A DNA stretch of 64,000 nucleotides from Algisphaera sp039180025 (GCA_039180025.1 JBCDDZ010000015.1:1-64000), one strand, 5' to 3'; positions 8,097 to 17,969 are shown, counted from the first letter of the stretch. Notes: generated by a model from the letters alone, not told the origin. A program made the numbers and translations.

Positions 8097-8654
8097 ATGA
8101 AGCTCATCGTCGGCCTCGGCAACCCCGGCCCGGAATACGCGAAGACCCGCCACAACGCCGGGTTCATGGCCATCGAACGCCTCGCGCAGCGCCACGGCCT
8201 CGACTCCCCGAAGCATAAGTTCCACGCCGGCGTCCTCGAGGGCCGCATCAACCTGCACAAGGTCATGCTGATGCAGCCGACCACGTTCATGAACCGCTCG
8301 GGCCATGCCGTCGGCGAAGCCGCCGCGTTCTACAAGCTCCCCCCGGAAGACATCTTAATCCTCGTCGACGAGATCGCACTGGACCTCGGCCAACTCCGTC
8401 TCCGTGCTTCGGGTTCACCCGGCGGGCACAACGGGCTCAAAGACCTGGAACGCGCTCTGGGCACCCGCGACTACCCCCGACTCCGTATCGGCATCGGCCC
8501 CCGCACCCGCGCCCCCCAAGTCGACTTCGTCCTCGGCCGATTCACCGGTGAACAACTCGACGAAATGAATCACACCCTCGTCCGCGCTTGCGACTGTATC
8601 GAGTCGTGGCTCGGGGACGGGATCGAGCGGGCGATGACCAAGTTCAACGGGTAA
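8097..8654 (+). CDS. pth: Peptidyl-tRNA hydrolase
   Basis: The enzyme frees tRNA from peptidyl-tRNAs dropped by stalled ribosomes. The 185-residue product begins MKLIVGLGNPGPEYAKTRHN, in which the histidine of TRHN is the catalytic residue. MQPTTFMNRSG and the GSPGGHNGLKDL motif that contacts the peptidyl-tRNA follow. The start at 8097 matches the family exactly; the 11 upstream in-frame codons overlap the rplY terminator region and are rejected. Confidence 0.96.
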   Translation: MKLIVGLGNPGPEYAKTRHNAGFMAIERLAQRHGLDSPKHKFHAGVLEGRINLHKVMLMQPTTFMNRSGHAVGEAAAFYKLPPEDILILVDEIALDLGQLRLRASGSPGGHNGLKDLERALGTRDYPRLRIGIGPRTRAPQVDFVLGRFTGEQLDEMNHTLVRACDCIESWLGDGIERAMTKFNG

Positions 8655-8659
8655 CTGTT

Positions 8660-9013
8660 TTAAACCCAAAACAGCGAGTAGGCCCCGAGCGACTCGGGGA
8701 CGCAGATACACAGCGCGATCACTACCGCCGCGACCAGCCGCCTGGGGCCACGCGAGCCGAGCCAGACGAGCGATCCAAACATGGCCACCGTCGTCAGCAA
8801 CATCATCGTCATCATTTGGCTCTCGTTCGGGTGAAAGAAAAAGCCGACATAGATACCCGGCAGGACGGTCCACATTCTGACCCACGTCATCCGGTAGCTG
8901 TCCCACGAGTAGTCCATCAAAACCACCCACGCAAACGGGAGCCACATCGCGGCACCCACCCAGACGGCCGCCAGGCTGATGCGCTTCAGGCTCGACGGCT
9001 TGCTCGGCAACAT
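8660..9013 (-). CDS. Small integral membrane protein, function unknown
   Basis: The 117-residue product has four hydrophobic segments long enough to span the membrane (about residues 13-32, 44-62, 68-87 and 90-110), short loops and a positively charged N-terminus. It resembles no family I can name. It converges on pth with five bases between the stops and lies downstream of the EIIA-like gene on the same strand with an 18-base gap, so the two may be co-transcribed. Prediction rests on hydrophobicity and a clean frame. Confidence 0.6.
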   Translation of the reverse strand: MLPSKPSSLKRISLAAVWVGAAMWLPFAWVVLMDYSWDSYRMTWVRMWTVLPGIYVGFFFHPNESQMMTMMLLTTVAMFGSLVWLGSRGPRRLVAAVVIALCICVPESLGAYSLFWV

Positions 9014-9031
9014 GAACCTCTTGGCTAAGGC

Positions 9032-9496
9032 TCAGGCCACCGAGGTTTCGATGGTCTTAATCATCGCGTAGAGCTCTTCACCCGTCGGCAGCGACTTCAT
9101 CTTTTCCCGCACGTCCGCGTCGATCAGCATCCGGCTGATCCGCGACAACGCTTCGATGTGAGGGCCGGTTTGGTCGAGCGGCGACGCCAGCAGGATAATC
9201 AGCTCCACCGGGTTGCGGTCGATCGATTGGAACTCGAGGGGTTTCTCGGTCCGCCCGATCGCCATCCGCAGCCCCGGCACCTGGTCGGTTTTGCCGTGGG
9301 GCACCGCCACCCCGCCGCCGATCCCCGTGGTCCGGGTCGTCTCGCGTTTCCAGATCGCTTCTTTGAGCGCATCGGGGTCGGCGATCCCGGTCTTCTCGCA
9401 AAGCAGGTCGGCCAACTGATAGATCGCCGACTGCTTGTCGTCCGCGACCAGCGGCACCTGCACACAATCCGGCTGGAGGATATCGGTAAGTAGCAT
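9032..9496 (-). CDS. PTS EIIA-type phosphotransfer protein (fructose/nitrogen type)
   Basis: This is a stand-alone EIIA domain of the fructose/mannitol/PtsN superfamily, which accepts phosphate from HPr. The 154-residue product begins MLLTDILQPDCV, as PtsN-like proteins do, and has the phosphoacceptor histidine at residue 68 in GGGVAVPHGKT. PLEFQSIDRNPVELIILLASP and an ISRMLIDADVREKM segment complete the domain. The upstream in-frame codons to 9547 show no conservation, so the ATG at 9496 is used. No EIIB, EIIC or HPr gene lies nearby, which suggests a regulatory rather than transport role. Confidence 0.88.
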   Translation of the reverse strand: MLLTDILQPDCVQVPLVADDKQSAIYQLADLLCEKTGIADPDALKEAIWKRETTRTTGIGGGVAVPHGKTDQVPGLRMAIGRTEKPLEFQSIDRNPVELIILLASPLDQTGPHIEALSRISRMLIDADVREKMKSLPTGEELYAMIKTIETSVA

Positions 9497-9788
9497 AAGC
9501 AGGCGTCTTCCAGAGACTTTTTGAGACCGTCGCGGCCGGCCACACAAACGCCAGTCGAGCCCACCAAAATAGCCCCGCCAAGTCCCTCCGGCAAATCAGG
9601 CACCGCCCCGCCGCGACCGGGTAGCGGGCCGGTCTAAAAAGTCGCGCAGGCTTCCCGCCTCGGTGAACCCTTGGCGTTCGGGCGGACCCACGACCCGACG
9701 CGTCGGGCCGATGGGCCTGCCCCTTTTTTGATTCGATCTACCCGCGGTCCGCGGCCGCCGTTGGCACCGGCCGCGTCGCCCGATCTGC
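9497..9788. other. Divergent spacer between the EIIA gene and recQ
   Basis: No gene or RNA is recognised in these 292 bases. The spacer should hold the promoters of both flanking genes; only a -10-like hexamer at its right edge stands out. Confidence 0.5.
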
Positions 9789-9794
9789 TACCCT
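9789..9794 (+). promoter_or_regulatory. Candidate -10 hexamer, leaderless recQ
   Basis: TACCCT ends six bases before the recQ ATG and no ribosome binding site is present. A TTGGCA at 9762-9767 could serve as -35, but at 21 bases the spacer is long. Confidence 0.35.
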
Positions 9795-9800
9795 TCGCCC

Positions 9801-11642
9801 ATGCCCGCCGCGGACCTCGACCTTCTGCTGAAACAGCACTTCGGCCACCACGCCTTCCGCCCCCAGCAGCGGGCCATCATCGACGACGCCGTGGCCGGCC
9901 GGGACGTCTTTGTCATCCTCCCCACCGGCGGCGGCAAGAGCCTCTGCTACCAGTTGCCGGCCCTCGCCGACGACCGCGGCACCACCGTCGTGGTCTCGCC
10001 CCTGATCGCGCTGATGCAGAACCAGGTCGATCTGCTGACCGCCAACGGCGTGCCAGCGACGTACCTCAACTCGACCCTCGACCTCGACGAGCAGTGGTCG
10101 CGGGAACAGGACGCCTTGGCGGGGAAGTACCGGCTGGTCTACCTCGCCCCCGAACGCCTGATGTCCGCCCCCGGGAAGAGTCTGCTGGGACGCCTGGACG
10201 TCGCCCGCTTCGCGATCGACGAAGCCCACTGCATCAGCGAGTGGGGCCACGACTTCCGCCCCGAGTATCGCATGCTCGGCCAGCTCCGCTCGGGGTTCGA
10301 CGGCCGCTTCGCCGACACCCCCGTCATGGCGCTTACCGCGACCGCCACGCCTCGGGTCGCCGACGACATCGTCCGCGAGCTCGCCCTCCGCGACCCGGCC
10401 CAGCACCGCGGCGGCTTCGAGCGGACCAACCTCACCTACGAAGTCCGGCCCAAGCAGCGGGTCGTGGCCCAGATCCTCGACCACCTCGAAGCCAACCCGC
10501 TGCACGAGGGCATCGTCTACTGCCTCTCGCGGAAGCGTTGCGAAGAAGTCGCCGGGCAGCTCAAAGAGCAGGGGATCCCCGCGCTTCCTTATCACGCCGG
10601 GCTCGACCCCTCGACTCGCGAAGCCAACCAGCACGCGTTTATCTTCGGCGACGCCCGCGTGGTCTGCGCGACGATCGCCTTCGGCATGGGCGTCGACAAG
10701 CCCGACGTCCGCTTCGTGTTCCACGCCGACCTGCCCCGCCACATCGAGGGCTACTACCAAGAGACCGGCCGGGCCGGCCGCGACGGGCTGCCCGCCGACT
10801 GCGTTCTGTTCTACTCCGGTGGCGACCGCGGCAAGATCGAGTTCTTCATCAACCAGAAAGAAACCGAGGCCGAGCAGGAACACGCCCGCCAGCAGCTCGA
10901 ACAGGTCGTCAAGTTTGCCCACGACACCGGCTGCCGGACGCGGGCGCTGCTCGCCCACTTCGGGGAGGACCACCCCGGCGCGTGCGGGCACTGCGACAAT
11001 TGCATCAAGCCGCCGAAGCTCGTCGACGCGACACAGGACGCCCGCAAGCTGCTCTCGGCCGTCGCTCGCACGGGGCAGCGCTTCGGGCTCAGCCACGTCG
11101 TCAACGTCCTCCGCGGTAGCCGGTCCGAGCGCGTGCTCAGCCGCAACCACCACGAGCTCTCGGTCCACGGCATCGGCAAGGATCAACCCACCGGCCACTG
11201 GCGTCAGCTCGCCGAGCACCTCCTGCACCACGGCCAGCTCGCCCTCTCGGCCGACGAATACCGCACCGCCTTCCTCACCCCGCAGAGCAAAGAGGTCCTC
11301 GCCGGCGACGTCACCGTCCGCCTCCCCCAGAGCCGGGTGGCCGCAACCTCCGCCGACCGCCGACGGCCCCGTGCGGCGTCCACCCCCGGGCTCGACCCCG
11401 ACCTCCCGATCAACGAATCGCTCTTCGCGGCCCTGCGGGAACTCCGCCGCGACCTCGCCCGGAACCAAGGCGTACCCCCCTACGTCGTCTTCGGCGACGC
11501 CGCGCTGCGGCAGATGGCCCAAGCCCTCCCGACCACCAACCAAGCTTTCCTTGCCATCAACGGCGTCGGACAGACGAAACTCGACCGGTACGGCCCTCAA
11601 TTCCTGGAAGCGATCCGGGAACACGCGGACTCCGCCGGATAA
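9801..11642 (+). CDS. recQ: ATP-dependent DNA helicase RecQ
   Basis: RecQ is a 3'-5' helicase of recombination and replication-fork repair. The 613-residue protein has the full bacterial layout. Walker A PTGGGKS is at 41-47, DEAHCISEWGHDFRPEY is motif II with the aromatic-rich loop, and HAGLDP and QETGRAGRDG are in the second RecA lobe. Zinc-binding cysteines lie in the segment ending GHCDNC, followed by a winged-helix RQC domain and a C-terminal HRDC domain (about 530-613, ending in a LARNQGVPPYVVFGD segment). It starts at the first ATG. It appears monocistronic; the next gene begins 170 bases later. Confidence 0.96.
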   Translation: MPAADLDLLLKQHFGHHAFRPQQRAIIDDAVAGRDVFVILPTGGGKSLCYQLPALADDRGTTVVVSPLIALMQNQVDLLTANGVPATYLNSTLDLDEQWSREQDALAGKYRLVYLAPERLMSAPGKSLLGRLDVARFAIDEAHCISEWGHDFRPEYRMLGQLRSGFDGRFADTPVMALTATATPRVADDIVRELALRDPAQHRGGFERTNLTYEVRPKQRVVAQILDHLEANPLHEGIVYCLSRKRCEEVAGQLKEQGIPALPYHAGLDPSTREANQHAFIFGDARVVCATIAFGMGVDKPDVRFVFHADLPRHIEGYYQETGRAGRDGLPADCVLFYSGGDRGKIEFFINQKETEAEQEHARQQLEQVVKFAHDTGCRTRALLAHFGEDHPGACGHCDNCIKPPKLVDATQDARKLLSAVARTGQRFGLSHVVNVLRGSRSERVLSRNHHELSVHGIGKDQPTGHWRQLAEHLLHHGQLALSADEYRTAFLTPQSKEVLAGDVTVRLPQSRVAATSADRRRPRAASTPGLDPDLPINESLFAALRELRRDLARNQGVPPYVVFGDAALRQMAQALPTTNQAFLAINGVGQTKLDRYGPQFLEAIREHADSAG

Positions 11643-11812
11643 GCATGCCCGGCCTGCTGCCGGACCGTCCGTACCGCCAGGGTTCAACCGCCTCAGCTCG
11701 GGGCTCGACGCGATCCCCGACGATCCGTCCCGCTGGCCTCGGCCTTGAAAACTACGGGCTGATCCCGGACAATATTTCTCCCGCCCGCTTTCGTTTCCGA
11801 TCCTCTTTTTCC

Positions 11813-12799
11813 ATGCTCAGCGCTCAGCACCTCACGAAGTGGTACGGCCCTACCCTCGCCGTCGACGACCTGTCGCTCGAACTCGAGCCGGGCAAGATCG
11901 TCGGGTTCCTCGGACCCAACGGCGCGGGCAAGTCGACCACGATCCGGATGCTCACCGGCTACCTCCCACCCACCACGGGGCGGGCGACGCTCGACGGCCA
12001 CGACGTGATGACCGCCGCGGCGGCGGCCCGGCGGAAGCTCGGCTACCTGCCCGAATCCAACCCGCTGTACCCCGAGATGCGTGTGGACGAATACCTGCAC
12101 TTCTGCGGCCGGCTTCACCGGATGCCCCGCAAGACGCGCACCGCCCGCATGGATATTGTGACCGACCGCTGCGGGCTGAGCCACCTGCGGCGGCGGACGA
12201 TCGGCCGTCTTTCCAAAGGCAACCGGCAGCGGGTGGGGCTCGCCGCGGCCCTGCTCCACGAGCCGCCGGTGCTCATCCTGGACGAGCCCACCGCCGGGCT
12301 GGATCCGCATCAGATCGGGCACGTCCGCGAGCTGCTCCGCGACCTCGCCGGGCACCACACGGTTTTGCTCTCCAGCCATATCCTCCCCGAGGTGCAGCGG
12401 GTCGCCGACCGCGTGGTCATCATCGCCCACGGCCGCGTCGTCGCCGACGGCACGCCCCGCGACCTCCAACGCCGGGCCGACGACAACGCCGGCGAAACCA
12501 CGGTCTGCCTTCAGGCCCGTGCGACGCCCGACGACCTGCGTGCAGCGCTCGGGCCGCTGACCGACCTCACCCTGACCGACGCCCGCCCCCATGCCCCGGG
12601 CAGCTCCTGGACCGCCGCCCGCGTGACGCCCCTGACGGGCCGCGACCCCCGCCCGGACCTCGCCCGCGTGCTGGCCGACGCGGCGATCCCATTGCGTGAA
12701 CTCCGCCGAGACGCCCCGACACTCGAGCAGTTCTTCATCCGGGTCACCGACACGGCCGCCGCCGACTTTCCCCCGCCCCCGGAAGACGCCACTCCGTGA
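11813..12799 (+). CDS. ABC transporter ATP-binding subunit, Gld-type cluster
   Basis: This ATPase should energise the permease encoded immediately downstream. In its 328 residues Walker A GPNGAGKST is at 34-42, the signature is LSKGNRQRVGLAAAL, Walker B with the following residues is LILDEPTAGLDP, and the switch histidine is in LLSSHILPEV. About 100 C-terminal residues form the extra domain common in GldA/CcmA-like exporters. The start codon at 11813 precedes the conserved MLSAQHLTKWYG. It overlaps the permease gene by four bases. The four-gene set (ATPase, ABC-2 permease, GldG-like, DUF4340) is conserved in many bacteria that do not glide, so a motility role should not be assumed. Confidence 0.92.
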   Translation: MLSAQHLTKWYGPTLAVDDLSLELEPGKIVGFLGPNGAGKSTTIRMLTGYLPPTTGRATLDGHDVMTAAAAARRKLGYLPESNPLYPEMRVDEYLHFCGRLHRMPRKTRTARMDIVTDRCGLSHLRRRTIGRLSKGNRQRVGLAAALLHEPPVLILDEPTAGLDPHQIGHVRELLRDLAGHHTVLLSSHILPEVQRVADRVVIIAHGRVVADGTPRDLQRRADDNAGETTVCLQARATPDDLRAALGPLTDLTLTDARPHAPGSSWTAARVTPLTGRDPRPDLARVLADAAIPLRELRRDAPTLEQFFIRVTDTAAADFPPPPEDATP

Positions 12800-13515
12800 A
12801 TCCTGTCTTCACTATCCTCCGCCGCGAGCTCTTCGGGCTCTTCTGCTCGCCGATCGGCTACGTCGTTCTCGCGCTCTTCGCGCTGGGTTCGTCCATGGTT
12901 TTCTACGTCGGCTTCGCCCCGGGCAACCACGCGACGATGCGCGTGACCTACAGCGGCGTGGTCTGGCTCCTGGTCTTCCTCGCTCCGGCGATCAGTATGC
13001 GTCTGCTCTCCGAAGAGATGGCGCGGGGGACCCTCGAAAAACTCATGACCGGCCCCGTCACCGACCTCCAGATTGTGCTGGGGAAGTGGCTCGCGGCCCT
13101 CGCGTTTTTCGTGGTCTTGCTGCTCCCGCTGTTGGCCCACGTCGCGGTCCTGGAACTCACCGCCGACCCCGATCCGGGCCCGATCGTCACCGGGTGGGTC
13201 GGCCTCCTGTTCGTCGGCGCCCTCTACCTGGCCATCGGCACCTTCGCCTCGGCGGCCACCGAAAACCAGATCATCGCTTTCCTCCTGACCGTCTTCATTA
13301 TCTGCGGCCTGACCTTCCTGCTCTATTTCCTCCCCGACGCGGGGTTCTTCTCCCCCCGGGTCCGGTCCGCCCTTTACTACGCCAACGTCAATCGCCAATT
13401 CGAAGACTTCAATAAAGGCCTCATCGACCTGCGCAACTTTGTCTACTTCGCCTCGGCCACCGCCTTCTTCCTCTTCCTGGCCGTCAAACTCCTGGAGAGC
13501 CGACGATGGCGCTAA
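12796..13515 (+). CDS. ABC-2 type permease, GldF-like
   Basis: The 239-residue integral membrane protein has six predicted transmembrane segments, starting with one in GYVVLALFALGSSMVFYVGF. It carries the conserved ABC-2 features around FLAPAISMRLLSEEMARGTLE, where the RxxGTLE element is the usual coupling region of this family. It starts at a GTG that overlaps the stop of the ATPase gene and itself overlaps the GldG-like gene by ten bases, so the three are translationally coupled. The substrate is unknown. Confidence 0.9.
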   Translation: MNPVFTILRRELFGLFCSPIGYVVLALFALGSSMVFYVGFAPGNHATMRVTYSGVVWLLVFLAPAISMRLLSEEMARGTLEKLMTGPVTDLQIVLGKWLAALAFFVVLLLPLLAHVAVLELTADPDPGPIVTGWVGLLFVGALYLAIGTFASAATENQIIAFLLTVFIICGLTFLLYFLPDAGFFSPRVRSALYYANVNRQFEDFNKGLIDLRNFVYFASATAFFLFLAVKLLESRRWR

Positions 13516-15725
13516 CCCCCCCCCCGGAACACCCGGAATCCCCGGAGCGTTCGGAGCACCCGGAACCCTCCCTGGTATCGCCCGGCGAATCGGCGCGGGG
13601 CGCGTCTGCGGCCGCTGCTTGCCAAAGCCCACCGACCCCGCCTCCCGCGGCGCGGCAGGGCAGGCGCCGCGCCCTCTACAGCCTAAACGTCACGGTCGCC
13701 CTGGTCGCGGCGCTGATCGTGGTCGTGCTGCTCAACGTACTCGCCGACTCCCAAGTCCGCCGCCTCCCGGCCGGGGCCAAGTCGCTGCTCCGCTACGACC
13801 TCACCGCCACCCGGTCGCTGACCCTCGCGCCCCAGACCCGCCGCGTTTTGGCGGAGCTGGATCGAGACGCCCGGATCACCGCCGTGCTCCGGATCGACGA
13901 CAAACAGAGCCAGGATGTCGCCGACCTACTGGCCCAATACGCCGATCAGTCCCCCCGCGTCTCGGTCGAGACGATCCATCCCGACCGCGAGATCGCCCGC
14001 CTCGAAACGTTTTACCGCGGACTCGAAAGCCGGTTTACCGAGGAAACCGCGCCCCTCCGCGCCGCGGTCACGGCGGGTCTCGCGGCGCTCTCCGACCTCA
14101 CCGACGAAATCGATTCGCTCCAGAAACAGGTCGCGGCCCTCGCGCAGGATCCCGCCCTGGCCGAGGTCGAACTCCGCCGCGACCTGCAGCTGCTGGCCAA
14201 CCAGCTCGCGGCGGTGTTTGACACCTATGCCCAGGTGCGGGCCACGCTTCGGGACGCGGCCGACCAGCCGCTCACCCCTTGGTCGAACGCCCGCCGCGAC
14301 CTGCGGAGCGCGCTGAACAAAGCCGACGCCGAGGTCCTTTCCCCGTTTCAGCGGCAGATGAAGCAGCGGGCCAACGACCGCCGGGCGCCCCTGGGGGTCC
14401 GCGACGCGATGGTCCGCATGGAGCGTCAGATCGGGCAGACCCGGGCCCGCCTCAAAACCCAGACCCAGGCCCTCGCCCTGCCCGCCGAGACGCCCCGCTA
14501 CGACCGCCTGCTCGCCGGCCTCCGCCAAGGCCAGGTGGTCGTGGTCCTGCTCCCGGGCCGGGAACGTGTTCTACCGGTCACCGACTTCTTCGCCAGCCCC
14601 CGAGGCCAGGACGCGGCCGCACCGATCTTCATCGGCGAAGACCGTCTCACCGGCGCGCTGGTCACCCTCTCGGCCCCGCAAACGCCTCGGGTCGTCTTTG
14701 TCCGCGATACCCCGCAGAGCTTGCTGGGGCCTCGCGGCGGGCTCGGCCACATCGTGAGTCGGCTCGCCGCCGCCGACTTTCAGCTCGCCGAGTGGACCCT
14801 CGGCGGCGGGACCGCTTCTCCCGCCACCGGCCCGGCAGCAGCTGCCGCCGCGTCTGATCCCGGCGCGGGCGCGGCGCTCCCCCCGCTGCCCGCGCCCGGA
14901 CAACCCACGGTCTGGGTCGTGCCGGCCCTGTCGCTGGACCGGACCACCCAGGCCGACCGCCAGCAGGTGGCCGAGCTGCTGGCCGATCGGCTCGCCGCGG
15001 GCGACGGCGTGATGCTCAACTTCGCTTACGATCCGGAGGCCCAGTTCCGCTCGGCGGACCCCCTGGTCGAACTCGCCAAGGCCTGGGGCATCGCGCCGCG
15101 GATGCACGAGCTGGTGCTCCGAGAAAACCTGGGGCCCGACGGCCGGCCCCGCGGCGACGCCGTCTGGCTGCTCGACGATTGGCCCGCAGACTCGCCGGTG
15201 GCCGACGCGCTGGCCGGCCGCGACGTCCAGCTTATCGCGCCGAGCCCGCTGTCACTGTCGCCCCGGCCGACGCTCGCGGCCCGGCCGGTGCTGACCCTCG
15301 AACACCCCAACGCCTGGGTCGCCACCGGGCTGACCACCCCCGCCCAGATCGCCGAGGCGTCGTTCGCCGCCGAGAGTGCGCTGGGCAAGGCCGTGATCGC
15401 CGCCGCGGCGCAGCAAGACCCGTCGCTCGCGGGCAACCTCGAGGTTTCCCCCGGTCGGCTCATGGTGTTCGCCGAAAAACACTGGCTCTCCGACCAGCAG
15501 GCCGCCCGCCGACTGGGGAACAGCGAACTCTTTATCAACGCGACCTACTGGCTCGCCGGGCTCGACGAGGCGGTCGCCGCCACCCCGCGCACGCAGGACC
15601 TCCGGCGTATCGGTCCGCTCTCGGACACGGCTGCGCTGGTGTACCGCGTAACCCTCCTGGCCGTGCTTCCCGCCGCCGCGCTCCTGCTCGGCCTGATCGT
15701 CTGGCTCAGGCGGCGACGCGGCTGA
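13506..15725 (+). CDS. GldG-like ABC auxiliary protein
   Basis: This 739-residue protein is the extracytoplasmic partner of the GldA/GldF-like pair. A Pro/Glu-rich cytoplasmic N-terminus (residues 1-50) precedes a membrane anchor (about 57-79). A large periplasmic region follows, with a coiled-coil stretch around residues 195-330 and GldG-type domains, and a second membrane helix lies at about 713-733 before a short RRRRG tail. The N-terminus is encoded by 9-base repeats (13526-13570) and is probably not conserved. GldG proteins are predicted to sense or modulate transport; their precise action is unknown. Confidence 0.85.
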   Translation: MALTPPPEHPESPERSEHPEPSLVSPGESARGASAAAACQSPPTPPPAARQGRRRALYSLNVTVALVAALIVVVLLNVLADSQVRRLPAGAKSLLRYDLTATRSLTLAPQTRRVLAELDRDARITAVLRIDDKQSQDVADLLAQYADQSPRVSVETIHPDREIARLETFYRGLESRFTEETAPLRAAVTAGLAALSDLTDEIDSLQKQVAALAQDPALAEVELRRDLQLLANQLAAVFDTYAQVRATLRDAADQPLTPWSNARRDLRSALNKADAEVLSPFQRQMKQRANDRRAPLGVRDAMVRMERQIGQTRARLKTQTQALALPAETPRYDRLLAGLRQGQVVVVLLPGRERVLPVTDFFASPRGQDAAAPIFIGEDRLTGALVTLSAPQTPRVVFVRDTPQSLLGPRGGLGHIVSRLAAADFQLAEWTLGGGTASPATGPAAAAAASDPGAGAALPPLPAPGQPTVWVVPALSLDRTTQADRQQVAELLADRLAAGDGVMLNFAYDPEAQFRSADPLVELAKAWGIAPRMHELVLRENLGPDGRPRGDAVWLLDDWPADSPVADALAGRDVQLIAPSPLSLSPRPTLAARPVLTLEHPNAWVATGLTTPAQIAEASFAAESALGKAVIAAAAQQDPSLAGNLEVSPGRLMVFAEKHWLSDQQAARRLGNSELFINATYWLAGLDEAVAATPRTQDLRRIGPLSDTAALVYRVTLLAVLPAAALLLGLIVWLRRRRG
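13526..13570. repeat. 9-bp tandem repeat inside the GldG-like gene
   Basis: Five 9-base units (GGAACACCC, GGAATCCCC, GGAGCGTTC, GGAGCACCC, GGAACCCTC) encode three-residue units of the EHP/ESP type. The unit shares GGAACACCC with the 11-bp array at 5282. Confidence 0.75.
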
Positions 15726-15738
15726 GCCGCCGCCCGGT

Positions 15739-17946
15739 ATGATGTTGCGCCCGCTGCCGGGCCCCGGCTCCTGGAACAACTTCGCCGTGAATTTCAAAAC
15801 CACTTTGGTCTTGCTCCTGTCCCTCGCCGCCCTGGCCGGCCTCACGCTGCTGCTGCTCGCCCGCCAGAACCCCGCCCCCCCCGTTGCCGCCCCCCCCACG
15901 CCCCTGGTGACCGGCCGTACGTTTACCCGCATCGTGCTCCGCCCCGCGGTGGACGCGCCGCCGATCGAGCTTGATTTCGAGGACGGCCGCTGGTGGCAGA
16001 CCGAGCCGGTCCGCTTCCCCGTGGCCGACGACGCGGTCGAAAACCTCGTCAACACCGCCCTGGCGCTCATCCCGCTGCCGCTGGACGACCCGCCCGCCCC
16101 GACCGACGTCGGCCTTGCACCGCCGCGGGCCACGATCACCTACCACACCCCCGAAGGTTCGCAAACGCTTCGTCTGGGTGATATTACCGTGGCCGGCACC
16201 GCGTACCTTGGAACCCCCGACCGGCCCGGACAGGTCCGGCTGGTCGACGCGGCGCTGCACCGGCTGGTTCAGTCGGCCCGCCCGGCCGCGTGGCGGCCCG
16301 AAGCCTTGCCCACGTTCGACCCCCGCCGCGTCACCCGGATCGAGCGTCGGCTCCCGACCCGTACCGACCTGATCACCCGCTCGGCCGAGCGCTGGTCCCT
16401 CGGCGAGGGCGAGACCCAGCGGGCCCGCCCCGCCGCCGCCGAGCGTCTCGCCGCCGCGGCCGCCGACCTGCGTCCACTCAGCTACGTCAGCGACGACCCC
16501 GCCGCGCTCACGCAGTACGGCCTCGACGAACCCAATCTCGAGATCACCCTCACCCGGTCCACCGGCCAGACCCAGACCCTGCGGCTCGGCTCCCCGGCCG
16601 ACCTCGCCCGCCAGACCGTCTACGCCACCTGGTCGGATACCGCCGCCGCTTCCCCCGTGGTCTTTACCCTCGCGACCGATTCTCTAGTCCCACTCTTCAT
16701 CCACCCCGACTCGCTGCGCGACCCGCGTCTGGTCACCGCCGACCCTGCCGCGGTCCGCGGGCTGCGAGTCAACCGGGTGGGCCGAGACCTGGTCGAAATC
16801 AGACGCCAGCCCTCCGCCGGGCCCGACGCCAACCCGTTTTCCTTTACCCAGCCGCAGACCCCCTACGCCCCGGACCAGCGGCTCGCGCTCGACTGGCTGG
16901 GCACCCTCCACGGCGCCGAGCCCACCGGCTGGACCCGTGCGCCCCGTGAAGCCCAGGCACCCCTCGCCGTGGCACAGCTCCAGCTCGCCGGCGACCGGGC
17001 CGAGTTCGTCCGCCTCTATGCCGACCGCGACGGCCGGGAAGACGTCCTCCTCGCCGTCCGCGAGAATGAATCCGTCGCCGCACTGGTGCCGCGCGAGCAG
17101 CTCGCCCCGCTGCTCGCGCCGCTGATTACCCTCCGTGACCGCACCCTCCCGCCGCCGTCGGAGCCCATCACCGCCGTTCGCCTCACCCGCGACGATCAGC
17201 ATGAGTTTCTTTTTGAGAAGCAAGCCACCGGCAACGCCGCGGGATCCCCCGATGCGGGCGCCTGGACCCTCAGCCAGGACCCGCCGGGGCCGTGGGAAGA
17301 AGAAAGCTTTGCCCGCCTGCTCGCCTGGCTCGAGACGCCGCTGGCCCAGGCGTGGACCCCGCTCCCCGAACTGCCCCGCGGCCCCACCGCCCGCCTCTCG
17401 CTGGGCCCCGACCGCCCCGCTTACACCGTGAGTGTCGATCAGAATCTGGCCACCCGTACCGACCTGCCCGGGGTTTTCCGGCTGCCGCCCGGCACCGCCG
17501 AACGCTTCGCCGCCGAGTACCGCGACCGCCTGATCCTGCCTCTGCGTTCCGAAGAAATCGCGTCGGTGCAGGTCGCCGGCTCCGCCGAGCCCGATCCCCT
17601 GTCCCCGGCCGGTCCGCGCGGGGTCACCCTCCGCCGCGGCGACGACGGCGTCTTCCGGAACGGCCGGGACGAGCGCTACGAACCGCAGGCCGACGCCGCC
17701 GCGGTCTTCAACGCTTTCGCGGGCTTCACCGCCAAACGTATCTTGGATCTACCCCCCGACGCCCCCCGCGCCGCACCGGTGCGGACCTTCACCCTCGAGA
17801 CCTCCGCGGGAGAGAGCCTCACGCTCCGCCGCGGGGCCAACGGCGTGTGGTCGCACCGCGACCAATCGTTTTATATTTCGCCCACCGTCGATCAAATTCT
17901 GACCCGGTTCGCGTCGGCGGTTCCCGCGCCCGCGGCGTCCCCCTGA
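15739..17946 (+). CDS. DUF4340-domain membrane-anchored protein
   Basis: The 735-residue protein has one N-terminal membrane segment (about residues 21-41) and a long extracytoplasmic region with repeated beta-rich DUF4340 units, for example around RTFTRIVLRPAV, RVTRIERRLPTRTDLI and EPITAVRLTRDDQHEF. It follows the GldG-like gene by 13 bases and completes the conserved four-gene ABC cluster. The ATG pair at 15739/15742 and a GTG at 15787, just before NFKTTLVLLL, are all possible starts; the GTG gives the more usual signal-anchor length. Its function is unknown, probably as a structural partner of the exporter. Confidence 0.85.
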   Translation: MMLRPLPGPGSWNNFAVNFKTTLVLLLSLAALAGLTLLLLARQNPAPPVAAPPTPLVTGRTFTRIVLRPAVDAPPIELDFEDGRWWQTEPVRFPVADDAVENLVNTALALIPLPLDDPPAPTDVGLAPPRATITYHTPEGSQTLRLGDITVAGTAYLGTPDRPGQVRLVDAALHRLVQSARPAAWRPEALPTFDPRRVTRIERRLPTRTDLITRSAERWSLGEGETQRARPAAAERLAAAAADLRPLSYVSDDPAALTQYGLDEPNLEITLTRSTGQTQTLRLGSPADLARQTVYATWSDTAAASPVVFTLATDSLVPLFIHPDSLRDPRLVTADPAAVRGLRVNRVGRDLVEIRRQPSAGPDANPFSFTQPQTPYAPDQRLALDWLGTLHGAEPTGWTRAPREAQAPLAVAQLQLAGDRAEFVRLYADRDGREDVLLAVRENESVAALVPREQLAPLLAPLITLRDRTLPPPSEPITAVRLTRDDQHEFLFEKQATGNAAGSPDAGAWTLSQDPPGPWEEESFARLLAWLETPLAQAWTPLPELPRGPTARLSLGPDRPAYTVSVDQNLATRTDLPGVFRLPPGTAERFAAEYRDRLILPLRSEEIASVQVAGSAEPDPLSPAGPRGVTLRRGDDGVFRNGRDERYEPQADAAAVFNAFAGFTAKRILDLPPDAPRAAPVRTFTLETSAGESLTLRRGANGVWSHRDQSFYISPTVDQILTRFASAVPAPAASP

Positions 17947-17969
17947 CGCTTCGCCGCTCGACGTAACGC

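Noticed and set aside
9738..11687. A 649-codon frame antisense to recQ
   Set aside because: It is a shadow of the biased third codon positions of recQ; no recognisable domain.
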